64,000 bases of DNA from Variovorax sp. V213 (GTDB taxonomy: Bacteria; Pseudomonadota; Gammaproteobacteria; Burkholderiales; Burkholderiaceae_C). Made by a program: the position numbers and the translations under genes. Below are positions 21,862-29,184 of this stretch, piece by piece. The first letter of the stretch is position 1; every line of letters starts with the position of its first letter. The notes below the pieces were generated by a model. The model was not told the origin of the DNA, searched no databases, and saw nothing but the letters and a program-made list of their open reading frames with translations. The stretch lies in assembly GCF_041154455.1 (NCBI RefSeq), contig NZ_AP028664.1, positions 3,225,001-3,289,000 on the forward strand, given 5' to 3'.

Positions 21862-22336
21862 CTGGTGCCGACCGCACGCGGTACCCGCCTGAGCACGGTC
21901 AACACGCGCACCGAGGGCATGGAGAAATCGCCCACCTTCAAGGATGCCTGGGCCCGGGGCAAGCGCTGCATCATCCCGGCCGCCAGCTTCGATGAGCCGA
22001 ATGGGGAGACAGGCAAGAACGTCTGGTGGCGATTCCAGCGCCGATGGTGCGCCTTGGGGTCTGGCGGGGCTCCGGGACACCTGGACCGACAAGGAAACCG
22101 GGGAGGTCTGGGACAACTACACGATGCTGACGATCAACGCCGACGCGCATCCGCTGATGAGCCGCATGCACAAGCCCGATCCGAAGTTACCGCTGAACGA
22201 GCAGGACAAGCGCTCGGTGATCCCGCTCGAGGTGCACGAGTTCGACCTCTGGCTGGCCGGCACCATCGAAGAGGCGAAGCAGCTGCTGAAGCTAGCGCCG
22301 GTGGAGGTGGTCGACGGCGATATCTGCGCCGAACGT
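21862..22336 (+). pseudogene. Frameshifted, truncated SRAP (YedK/HMCES-like) peptidase remnant
   Basis: Two frames together read as an SOS-response-associated peptidase: NTRTEGMEKSPTFKDAWARG, KRCIIPAASFDEPNGETGKN, then after a frame change near 22036-22040 ADGAPWGLAGLRDTWTDKE, YTMLTINADAHPLMSRMHKP and VIPLEVHEFDLWL. Intact SRAP proteins start with Met-Cys, where Cys2 forms the crosslink to abasic DNA. That N-terminal quarter is absent here, as no MCGR-like start is found in the 115 bases after the ATPase gene. Truncation plus frameshift make a working product very unlikely. Family knowledge: SRAP proteins shield abasic sites in single-stranded DNA. Confidence 0.8.
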
Positions 22337-22473
22337 CGCAGAGCTGAAAAAAGGCCTAGCTGTCGTTGCTCCGCAGCTCGCGCTCGAGGGTTCAAACCCT
22401 GTGGTTTCGCTATGCGGTCGCGATAGATAGTCGTAGATCCATAGGCGAGCTTGACGGCCAACAAGCCTCTACC

Positions 22474-22596
22474 TCTGACGGCAAGCGCGTGGCGGCGCGC
22501 TTCAAGACGGGCTCGGTAGACGCCTTCGACCTTCTACACGCCATCGGGCGCGACTGCGTGGGCGCCCTTCAGCTCCTCGATGATTCGAACGCTCCA
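22474..22596 (+). pseudogene. HipA toxin kinase fragment
   Basis: One frame encodes KRVAARFKTGSVDAFDLLHA followed by IGRDCVGALQLLDDSNAP. This is the conserved N-terminal segment of HipA serine/threonine kinases (the FDLL.aiGrDCvGAlQL signature). Sequence on both sides in all frames does not continue HipA, and the kinase core is absent, so this is a relic of about 40 codons. The 140 bases between the SRAP remnant and this fragment hold nothing recognisable. Confidence 0.7.
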
Positions 22597-22622
22597 CTGT
22601 GTTCACTGCGCCGCTTTCGTCC

Positions 22623-23294
22623 TCACTCGCGCAACGTGAACACCACGGACAGATAAGACACGGGTTGGGTCTGGATCGCCTCGATCCCATGCAGCACGGT
22701 GGCATCGAACTGCAGCGAGTCCCCTGCCCTCACTGCAACCGACTTCGCGCCATAGCGGTACGTGGCCTCCCCCGACAGGAAGTAGACGAACTTGAGCCCC
22801 GGATGCTGGAACGTCACATAAGGCGCAGCGTCCGGCAGCAGCGTGACCAGATAGGGCTCGACGAACAGGTTGCCCGACAGCGAATGGCCCAGCAGCTCGT
22901 AGCGGTAGTCCGCCACCGCACCGACGCGATCGACGACCACGCCCTGCCCGGCACGTACATGGCAGAAGTCCGTGCGGCGGGCCTGGTCGCCGAAGAAGCG
23001 CGACATCGGCACATGCAGGCCCTGCGCGATGCGGTCCAGCGTCTCCACCGAAGGCGAGACCAGGCCACGCTCGATGCGCGAGAGCATCGAGGCGGAAATC
23101 CCCGACACCTGTGCCAACCCCCTGGCGGATGCGCCAGCAGCCATCCGAAGCGCCCTCACCTGCGCACCGACGAGCGCCGCGGACGCGCTGCGCGAAACAG
23201 GTGCTGGCCGCCGCGGCCGGACACGCGTGACCGAGACCGGCAGGCGCAAGGGCCGGGCGGTCGGTAGCGGTGAGGCAATCTGTCGACGAACCAT
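22623..23294 (-). CDS. XRE-family regulator with C-terminal cupin domain
   Basis: This 223-residue transcription regulator has a basic N-terminal arm (to about 40), an XRE helix-turn-helix at about 47-105 (LRMAAGASARGLAQVSGISA then SMLSRIERGLVSPSVETLDR) and a C-terminal cupin ligand pocket (about 125-220, with GHSLSGNLFVEPYLVTLLPD and FVYFLSGEATYRYG). It resembles PuuR/SutR-type regulators, which sense small metabolites and often control a neighbouring gene. The frame starts at TTG 23309, but the ATG at 23294 is preferred. No co-transcribed gene follows, and it faces the HipA remnant. The target is unknown. Confidence 0.85.
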   Translation of the reverse strand: MVRRQIASPLPTARPLRLPVSVTRVRPRRPAPVSRSASAALVGAQVRALRMAAGASARGLAQVSGISASMLSRIERGLVSPSVETLDRIAQGLHVPMSRFFGDQARRTDFCHVRAGQGVVVDRVGAVADYRYELLGHSLSGNLFVEPYLVTLLPDAAPYVTFQHPGLKFVYFLSGEATYRYGAKSVAVRAGDSLQFDATVLHGIEAIQTQPVSYLSVVFTLRE

Positions 23295-23411
23295 TGTATT
23301 TCGTGTCAACGGGACTTATGGGAAAGGCCACAACGGCATCTTTCGCTACGACACATGATATCAAAAATAGGCCGGAATGGCCTTTATGGCGTGGACTCAG
23401 ACCATTGGGCG

Positions 23412-23654
23412 ATGCCGCACTCCATTCACCATCGCCGATACGAGGTGCTAAGAAAGCATCTGCGTGCACTGCGGCGATCGGCCGGACTGACGCAGGCAGA
23501 ACTGGGAGTACGCCTCAAGGTGGACCAATCGTATGTGTCTAAAGTTGAGCGCGGCGAGCGGTATATGGACGTCTTGTTTTATTTGGACTGGTGTCGCGGT
23601 TGCAAACAGCAGCCCGAGGTGGCAATGTCAGTACTCGTCAAAGCCGGCGCCTAG
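23412..23654 (+). CDS. Small XRE-family helix-turn-helix protein
   Basis: This 80-residue DNA-binding protein consists of one XRE domain: LRKHLRALRRSAGLTQAELG, then VRLKVDQSYVSKVERGERY at about residues 13-50, with a helical tail. The ATG at 23412 is preferred to 23355 because the helix-turn-helix then begins near the N-terminus. It looks like a HipB-type antitoxin or phage-like repressor, but no intact toxin lies next to it; the only HipA sequence nearby is the fragment about 800 bases upstream. Base composition just upstream (23310-23410) is lower in GC than elsewhere in the window, which fits a transferred segment. Confidence 0.75.
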   Translation: MPHSIHHRRYEVLRKHLRALRRSAGLTQAELGVRLKVDQSYVSKVERGERYMDVLFYLDWCRGCKQQPEVAMSVLVKAGA

Positions 23655-24234
23655 CTTCAGCTGTCCGGAATCCGCGCGCCTTTGCCGCCACCTTTTCTCC
23701 ATCACGCAGCAGACGAAGTTCGATGATGTTGCGGATGCCTCGCCCAGATAGAGTGGTTCGTCGTCGAAAGTGGTGGATGTGAAGTCGTGGTCCATAAGCT
23801 GAAGAATGCAGATGAGCGCTCAGGGGCGAATGGAGACAGGTGGGGCGAAGCACAAAGCCCAGCGCGGCAGTGACGCCGGGCCGGGCTTTGTTGGACAGGG
23901 ATGGACGTCTATCGTCTATCCAAGGCAGTCATATGTGGCAGAGATTTTCTGGACTATCGCATCGACCTTACTGTCGAGTTCGATCCAGGACTCGATGGTG
24001 GGGCCTCGCCCGCGACTTCGTGAAATAAACCTGGGCTTCCTGGAGACGACCTGCCAAATGCTGAGCCAAGCCACATGCACTTGGCCGAGGTTTCCCAAGG
24101 AGTGGCAAAGCGACTCGGGTTTGGGCGAGCCCGAAGATCGCCGGCGCAGACCGGTGCCGTGATGACGGCACTTGCGTCCGCGCCGAGGGCAAGCTCAGTG
24201 CCGAGGACGAAGTGGCATTCGGGCATTCCCCCGC
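23655..24234. other. 580-base stretch without a convincing gene
   Basis: No frame here encodes anything I recognise, and no tRNA or strong terminator is visible. A 55-codon minus-strand frame from ATG 23795 begins MDHDFTSTTFDDEPLYLGEA and runs to a stop near 23628, but it lacks a ribosome-binding site and overlaps the XRE gene. The stretch continues the eroded segment that begins after the ATPase gene. Confidence 0.5.
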
Positions 24235-24981
24235 TCAGGCGGCGTCCCACGCCACCGGCGGCAGCGTGGCGATGGCGGGGCGGGCGAACAGGAATCCCTG
24301 GAACAGTTCCACACCCAGCGACTGGAGCGCGTGCACTTCGTCGGAAGACTCGACGCCTTCCGCCACGGCACGGATGCCGAGTTCCAGGCAGGTGCCGACA
24401 AAACCCCGCACGATGCTGAGCCGGACCGGGTCGTTGTGAATGTTGCGCACCAGGCCCATGTCGATCTTCACCACGTCGGGCTGGAACCCCGCAAGCAGTT
24501 CGAAGCCCGCATAGGCGGCGCCGAAGTCATCGATGGCCGAGGTGAAGCCGTAGCCCTTGTAGGTGCGAAAGGCGGCCGCCAATGCCGGCAGGTCGGCCAC
24601 GCGTTCGCCTTCGGTAATCTCGAACATCAGGCGGTGGACCGGAAAGTTGCAGCGCTCGGCAGCCGCTATGGCCGTATGAAAGCACTCTGTCTGCCCGGCC
24701 ACGTCGTTGGGCATGATGTTGAGGCTGAGCTTCGATTGCATGCCCAGCTCGGATGCGGTTTCAATGGCTTTCACGCGGCAAGCTTCATGAAACGCGAACC
24801 GCTGCTGCGGGTTCACGCGCGAGAAGACTTCCAGGGCGCCCTCCCCCGAAGCGCCCCGCACCAGCGCTTCGTGCGCAAAGACTTCCCGCCGCTCGAAATC
24901 CACGATGGGCTGGAAAGCCATGACAAACCCGGCGTCGAAACCCCGGTAAAAGCTGGCATCGGCCGTTGCTCCGGTAATCAC
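24235..24981 (-). CDS. Stand-alone EAL-domain protein (probable c-di-GMP phosphodiesterase)
   Basis: This 248-residue protein consists of one EAL domain, which hydrolyses c-di-GMP to pGpG. Catalytic elements are visible: FAHEALVRGASGEG (EAL signature, about 38-42), SLNIMPND (metal-binding Asn), LMFEITEGERV (Glu), SAIDDFGAAYAGFELLAG (Asp pair; the usual DDFGTGYSS is altered), VKIDMGLV (Lys) and AVAEGVES (Glu). All seem intact, so activity is likely. There is no sensor domain, signal peptide or membrane helix. The start is GTG, with TGAGGA 9 bases upstream. It stands alone between the eroded segment and the exonuclease gene, 3 kb from the diguanylate cyclase-ATPase pair. Confidence 0.88.
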   Translation of the reverse strand: MITGATADASFYRGFDAGFVMAFQPIVDFERREVFAHEALVRGASGEGALEVFSRVNPQQRFAFHEACRVKAIETASELGMQSKLSLNIMPNDVAGQTECFHTAIAAAERCNFPVHRLMFEITEGERVADLPALAAAFRTYKGYGFTSAIDDFGAAYAGFELLAGFQPDVVKIDMGLVRNIHNDPVRLSIVRGFVGTCLELGIRAVAEGVESSDEVHALQSLGVELFQGFLFARPAIATLPPVAWDAA

Positions 24982-25100
24982 TGGAATGGATCCTCAGGAA
25001 TGGGCCAAGTAATTGAATAGTGCACAGTCTTTAAATGTAACCTGTCTGTCACCACTCCGGTTAACCGTCGTTTTTCCGCCGCAGTTGCCGATTTCCGTGC

Positions 25101-25889
25101 TCAAGCCCAGCGCGCGGGCAGCGCCAGTTCGACCCACGCTGGCGCGTGATCGCTTGCCCCGGGCCGGCCGCGCACCTCGCGATCCACGTTCGCATCGACC
25201 AGCAGGGGCGCGAGTTCGTCGTTCAGCAGCAGATGGTCGATGCGCAGCCCCGCGTTGCGCGGCCATCGGTTTCGCCAGTAATCCCAATAGGTGTAGATCG
25301 CCTCGCCCGGATGCCGGGTACGGATGGCGTCGGTCCACCCCTGCTCGAGCAGTCGCGCGAAGGCGGCGCGGCTTTCGGGCTGTAGCAGCGCATCGCCCTG
25401 CCATGAGGCCGGGTTGTAAATATCGGCGTCCGTGGGCACCACGTTGAAGTCGCCGGCCAGCACCGCCGGCATGCCGCAGTCGAAGAGGCGCGCTGCATGG
25501 GCGTTCAGCCGCTCGAACCATTCGAGCTTGTAGTCGAACTTGGGGCCGGGCTGCGGGTTGCCGTTGGGCAGGTAGAGGCAGCCGACGATCACGCCGTTGA
25601 CCACGGCTTCGATGTACCGGCTCTGGCTGTCTTCGGAGTTCCCGTCGAGGCCGCGGCCGGTCTCGATCGGTTCGCGCCCGCGCGCCAGGATGGCCACGCC
25701 GTTCCACGAGCGCTGCCCATGGAACACCACGCCGTAGCCCGCCTCGCGGATCGCGGCCGCGGGAAAGCCCATATCGGGCGCCTTGAGTTCTTGCAGGCAG
25801 GCGACGTCGGGGCGGGACTCGGCCAGCCACTCCAGGAGGCGCGGCAGCCGGCTGTTCACGCCGTTGACGTTGAAGGTCGCGATCTTCAT
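25101..25889 (-). CDS. xthA: Exodeoxyribonuclease III
   Basis: This is a Mg-dependent AP endonuclease and 3'-5' exonuclease of base-excision repair, 262 residues long. Active-site motifs are in order: FNVNGVNSR (Asn7), LQELKAPD (Glu about 34), GCLYLPNGNPQPG (tyrosine region about 108), VLAGDFNVVPTDADIY (Asp/Asn about 147-149), LRIDHLL and the C-terminal GASDHAPAWVEL (His). The length and the fully conserved core suggest a functional XthA. The gene is single. Repair genes flank a segment that carries an SRAP remnant, but no operon link is seen. The end at about 25101 lies 119 bases from the EAL start codon. Confidence 0.95.
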   Translation of the reverse strand: MKIATFNVNGVNSRLPRLLEWLAESRPDVACLQELKAPDMGFPAAAIREAGYGVVFHGQRSWNGVAILARGREPIETGRGLDGNSEDSQSRYIEAVVNGVIVGCLYLPNGNPQPGPKFDYKLEWFERLNAHAARLFDCGMPAVLAGDFNVVPTDADIYNPASWQGDALLQPESRAAFARLLEQGWTDAIRTRHPGEAIYTYWDYWRNRWPRNAGLRIDHLLLNDELAPLLVDANVDREVRGRPGASDHAPAWVELALPARWA

Positions 25890-26009
25890 GAACCCTGCAC
25901 CGAAGAAGAACCGGAATCCGGATCATGGCCCTGAAGCCGCGCCGGCCATGTCGGAGAATACGCCCTGCGGGGAGCCCCGGCGCCCCCTGCCGATCGCCTG
26001 CTCCCGTCG

Positions 26010-27092
26010 TCAGGCCGTCTTCGCGCCCTTTTCGTACCAGCCCTGCGACCTGTTGACCACCGCGACCACCAGCAGCATCACCGGCACCTCGATCAGCACC
26101 CCCACCACCGTGGCCAGCGCGGCGCCCGACTGGAAGCCGAACAGGCTGATGGCCGTGGCCACCGCGAGCTCGAAGAAGTTGCTGGCGCCGATGAGTGCCG
26201 ACGGGCCCGCCACGCAATGCGCCACCCCCAGCTTGCGATTGAGCACATAGGCCAGTCCGGAGTTCAGGAACACCTGGATCAGGATGGGAACCGCGAGCAG
26301 CGCAATCACCAGCGGCTGCCGCAGGATGGCCTCGCCCTGGAAGGCGAACAGCAGCACCAGCGTGAGCAGCAGCGCCGAGATCGACCACGGCCCCAGCCGC
26401 GCCGCAACGGCCTGGAAGTGAGCCGCGCCCTTCCTGAGCAACTGCTTGCGCAACAGCTGCGCAATGATCACCGGCACCACGATGTACAAGCCCACTGAAG
26501 TCAGCAGCGTGTCCCACGGCACCGTGATCGACGAGAGTCCGAGCAGCAGCGCGACCACGGGCGCGAAGGCCACCACCATGATCGCGTCGTTGAGCGCGAC
26601 CTGCGACAGCGTGAAGTACGGATCGCCCTTGCACAGCTGGCTCCACACGAACACCATCGCCGTGCAAGGCGCCGCGGCCAGCAAGATGAGGCCCGCGATG
26701 TAGCTGTCGAGCTGCGCCGGCGGCAGCAGCGGCGCGAACACGTGGCGAATGAAGATCCAGCCGAGCAGCGCCATCGAGAAAGGCTTCACCGCCCAGTTGA
26801 TGAAAAGCGTGACGCCGATGCCGCGCCAATGCGCCTTGACCTGGCCGAGCGCTGCGAAGTCGATCTTCAGCAGCATGGGGATGATCATCACCCAGATGAG
26901 CACGCCCACCGGCACGTTGACCTTGGCCACTTCCAGCGATGCGATGCCGCGGAACATGCCCGGCAGCCATTGGCCCAGCGCAATGCCGGCCACGATGCAC
27001 AGCGCGACCCAGATCGTGAGGTAGCGCTCGAAGAATCCGATGGCGGGTGGGGGTGCGGACGACGCCACGGCGACGGCGGTATTGGAGCTCAT
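26010..27092 (-). CDS. acr3: Arsenite efflux permease, ACR3 family
   Basis: This 360-residue inner-membrane protein has about ten transmembrane helices. It expels arsenite using the proton-motive force. ACR3 signatures include IWVMIIPMLLKIDFAALGQV, LAAAPCTAMVFVWSQLCKGD (with the conserved Cys needed for transport) and the late SALIGASNFFELAVATAISL. It is third in arsR-arsC-acr3, starting 7 bases after the arsC stop, and is therefore under ArsR control. The genes arsC and arsH on the other strand share the same control region. The product is ACR3, not the unrelated ArsB of E. coli. Confidence 0.95.
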   Translation of the reverse strand: MSSNTAVAVASSAPPPAIGFFERYLTIWVALCIVAGIALGQWLPGMFRGIASLEVAKVNVPVGVLIWVMIIPMLLKIDFAALGQVKAHWRGIGVTLFINWAVKPFSMALLGWIFIRHVFAPLLPPAQLDSYIAGLILLAAAPCTAMVFVWSQLCKGDPYFTLSQVALNDAIMVVAFAPVVALLLGLSSITVPWDTLLTSVGLYIVVPVIIAQLLRKQLLRKGAAHFQAVAARLGPWSISALLLTLVLLFAFQGEAILRQPLVIALLAVPILIQVFLNSGLAYVLNRKLGVAHCVAGPSALIGASNFFELAVATAISLFGFQSGAALATVVGVLIEVPVMLLVVAVVNRSQGWYEKGAKTA

Positions 27093-27099
27093 GAAAAGG

Positions 27100-27594
27100 T
27101 CAGCTTTCGGAAATGGCGGTCAGCGCCGCCTGTAGTTCGGTGTCCGGCATCGACTCGAGCGGCAGCGCAAGCAATTGCACGAGCCGGTACGCAAGGGCCT
27201 GGCGCGTCAGCTCGAAAGCCACCCGCTTGCCTTCGTCGTCGCCCGGTGCGTTCGAAGGATCGGGATAGCCCCAGTGCACCTTCACCGGACTGCCGGGCCA
27301 ATAGGGGCAGGTCTCCTGCGCCGCACTGTCGCAGACCGTGATGACGATGCGCATCACCGGTTTCTCGTCGCCGACGAACTCGTCCCAGCTCTTGCTGCGG
27401 TACGCCGACACGTCCGCTCCCGCATTGACGAGCGCCTCGCACGCGAAAGGGTTCAGCCGCCCGCTCGGCGCGCTGCCGGCGCTGTAGGCCCGCACGTCCC
27501 TGCCCGCCTTCTGCGCCAGGTGGTTGAGCATGCCTTCGGCCAGCACGCTGCGCGCCGAGTTGTGCGTGCACAGGATCAACACATTGACCGTCAT
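27100..27594 (-). CDS. arsC: Arsenate reductase, low-molecular-weight phosphatase type
   Basis: This 164-residue enzyme reduces arsenate to arsenite. It has the LMW tyrosine-phosphatase fold, with the catalytic loop LCTHNSARSVLAEG (Cys9 to Arg15, CX5R) and VCDSAAQETCPYWPG in the middle, where further cysteines allow disulfide relay. The frame opens at 27642, but the ATG at 27594 places the P-loop at the normal distance from the N-terminus. It follows arsR by 37 bases and precedes acr3 by 7. A second, unrelated arsenate reductase of glutaredoxin-linked type is on the opposite strand of the same locus. Confidence 0.92.
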   Translation of the reverse strand: MTVNVLILCTHNSARSVLAEGMLNHLAQKAGRDVRAYSAGSAPSGRLNPFACEALVNAGADVSAYRSKSWDEFVGDEKPVMRIVITVCDSAAQETCPYWPGSPVKVHWGYPDPSNAPGDDEGKRVAFELTRQALAYRLVQLLALPLESMPDTELQAALTAISES

Positions 27595-27631
27595 TGCGCG
27601 GCTTTCTGGTTCTTGGTGATGTTGTGGACCT

Positions 27632-27955
27632 TCAGCATGCACAAGCCTGTGCCGCCTGCGGCAGGCACGCCTCGCCCTGGCAGCAGTTTTCGGTCAGGTA
27701 GCCGATGAGCGCGTTCATCTGCCCGAACGCCGCGCGGTAGATCAGATTGCGGCCGCTGCGCTCCTGCGTCACCAGCCCCGAATGAGTCAGCTCTTTCAGG
27801 TGAAACGACAGGCTGGTGGCCTGTACGCCGAGCGCATCGACCAGCGCGCCGGGCGTGAGCCCCGCCGGTCCCGCAACCACCAGGGCGCGAAACACCTGAA
27901 GGCGCATAGGCTGGGCCAGCGCTGCGAGCGACTTGACGATGTCTTGTTCTTCCAT
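27632..27955 (-). CDS. arsR: ArsR-family arsenite-responsive repressor
   Basis: This 107-residue winged-helix repressor dissociates from DNA on binding As(III). The helix-turn-helix lies in LVDALGVQATSLSFHLKELT (about 38-57), with the wing RSGRNLIYRAAFGQ. The usual ELCVC metal site on the DNA-binding helix is absent. Instead the C-terminal NCCQGEACLPQAAQACAC has five cysteines, as in ArsR variants that bind As(III) with C-terminal residues. It is the first gene of the minus-strand arsenic operon and starts 29 bases from the divergent arsC. No ribosome-binding site precedes the ATG, so the message may be leaderless. Confidence 0.92.
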   Translation of the reverse strand: MEEQDIVKSLAALAQPMRLQVFRALVVAGPAGLTPGALVDALGVQATSLSFHLKELTHSGLVTQERSGRNLIYRAAFGQMNALIGYLTENCCQGEACLPQAAQACAC

Positions 27956-27984
27956 ATTTCAATAATAGTTGCATAATTGTAAGA
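27956..27984. promoter_or_regulatory. Shared control region of the divergent arsenic genes
   Basis: The start codons of arsR (minus) and arsC (plus) are separated by only 29 bases. The gap has 6 G/C in 29, far below the window average. It must hold the ArsR operator and at least part of both promoters. There is no room for a leader and ribosome-binding site for either gene unless promoters lie inside the opposite coding sequence. Confidence 0.6.
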
Positions 27985-28431
27985 ATGCAATCACCGACCT
28001 CCTCCATCACCATCTTTCACAACCCGGCGTGCGGCACCTCGCGCAACACGCTGGCGATGATCCGCAACAGCGGCGAAGAGCCGCAGGTCATCGAATACCT
28101 GAAGACGCCGCCCAGCAAGGAGACGCTGCGCGAACTGCTCGCCGCGATGAACATGGCGCCGCGCGCTCTGCTGCGCAAGAAGGGCACGCCGTATGAGGAA
28201 CTCGGCCTGGACGATCCGAAATGGACGGACGAGCAGCTGATCGACTTCATGCTCGCGCACCCGATCCTCATCAACCGCCCCATCGTGGCGACGCCCATTG
28301 GCACGCGGCTGTGCCGCCCCTCCGAAGAGGTGCTCGACATCCTGCCGGCGCCGCAAAAAGGCGCGTTCACCAAGGAAGACGGCGAAGTCGTCATCGATGC
28401 GGAGGGCCGCCGTGTCGATCGCCCTGCTTGA
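27985..28431 (+). CDS. arsC: Arsenate reductase, glutaredoxin-linked (ArsC/Spx fold)
   Basis: This 148-residue thioredoxin-fold enzyme uses glutathione/glutaredoxin to reduce arsenate. It has ITIFHNPACGTSRNTLAMI (catalytic Cys about 16), followed by VIEYLKTPPS, an ILINRPIVATPIGTRLCRPS segment with the conserved Arg residues that bind arsenate, and a C-terminal extension. It is unrelated to the phosphatase-type ArsC on the other strand. The C-terminal codons overlap the start of arsH by about 20 bases, so the two are translated from one message under the same AT-rich control region. Confidence 0.93.
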   Translation: MQSPTSSITIFHNPACGTSRNTLAMIRNSGEEPQVIEYLKTPPSKETLRELLAAMNMAPRALLRKKGTPYEELGLDDPKWTDEQLIDFMLAHPILINRPIVATPIGTRLCRPSEEVLDILPAPQKGAFTKEDGEVVIDAEGRRVDRPA

Positions 28432-29134
28432 TCTCCCCAACATCGACGCTGAGCTGTTCGACCGGCCCTCGCCCGAGCGCCTTGCCAGTGCGGCGCCTTC
28501 GCGCCACGCGCCGCGCTTCCTGCTGCTGTACGGCTCGCTGCGCGAGCGCTCCTACAGCCGCCTGCTGACCGAAGAGGCCGCGCGGCTGCTCGAGGCCATG
28601 GGCGGAGAAACGCGGATCTTCGATCCCGCCGGCCTGCCCTTGCCGGACAGCGCACCGGACGATCATCCCAAGGTGCAGGAGCTGCGCACGCTCGCCCAAT
28701 GGGCCGAGGGCATGGTGTGGTGCTCGCCCGAGCGCCACGGCGCCATGACCGGCATCATGAAGGCGCAGATCGACTGGATTCCGCTGAGCGTGGGCGCCGT
28801 GCGGCCGACGCAAGGCAAGACGCTGGCGGTGATGCAGGTGTCGGGTGGGTCGCAGTCGTTCAATGCGGTGAACCAGCTGCGCGTGCTCGGGCGCTGGATG
28901 CGCATGCTGACCATTCCCAACCAGTCGTCCGTCGCCAAGGCGTTTCTCGAATTCGACGAAGCCGGCCGGATGAAGCCGTCTTCCTACTACGAGCGGGTGG
29001 TCGACGTGATGGAAGAACTCATGAAGTTCACGTTGCTCACGCGCGATGCGGCCGGCTATCTCGTCGACCGCTACAGCGAGCGCAAGGAAAGCGCCGAGCA
29101 GCTTTCGAAACGGGTGAACCAGCGCGCCATCTGA
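28412..29134 (+). CDS. arsH: ArsH, NADPH-dependent FMN reductase of organoarsenical resistance
   Basis: This 240-residue flavoprotein oxidises trivalent methyl- or aromatic arsenicals. It shows FLLLYGSLRERSYSRLLTEE (FMN phosphate loop about 32-51), then TRIFDPAGLPLPD, WCSPERHGAMTGIMKAQIDW and QVSGGSQSFNAVNQLR, all typical of ArsH. The frame is open to 28298, but the GTG at 28412, with GGAGGG 5 bases before it, is preferred. The ATG at 28397 is the alternative. The gene overlaps the end of arsC and completes an arsenic locus able to handle arsenate, arsenite and organic arsenicals. Confidence 0.92.
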   Translation: MSIALLDLPNIDAELFDRPSPERLASAAPSRHAPRFLLLYGSLRERSYSRLLTEEAARLLEAMGGETRIFDPAGLPLPDSAPDDHPKVQELRTLAQWAEGMVWCSPERHGAMTGIMKAQIDWIPLSVGAVRPTQGKTLAVMQVSGGSQSFNAVNQLRVLGRWMRMLTIPNQSSVAKAFLEFDEAGRMKPSSYYERVVDVMEELMKFTLLTRDAAGYLVDRYSERKESAEQLSKRVNQRAI

Positions 29135-29184
29135 GGCTTTCGCCTGGCGGCGCAAGGCGACCGTTGGCCCGACAATCGGCGCCC

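Noticed and set aside
22380..22410. GGGTTCAAACCC-like sequence resembling a tRNA T arm
   Set aside because: The flanking bases do not form the 5-base-pair T stem, and no acceptor, D or anticodon arms can be drawn around it.
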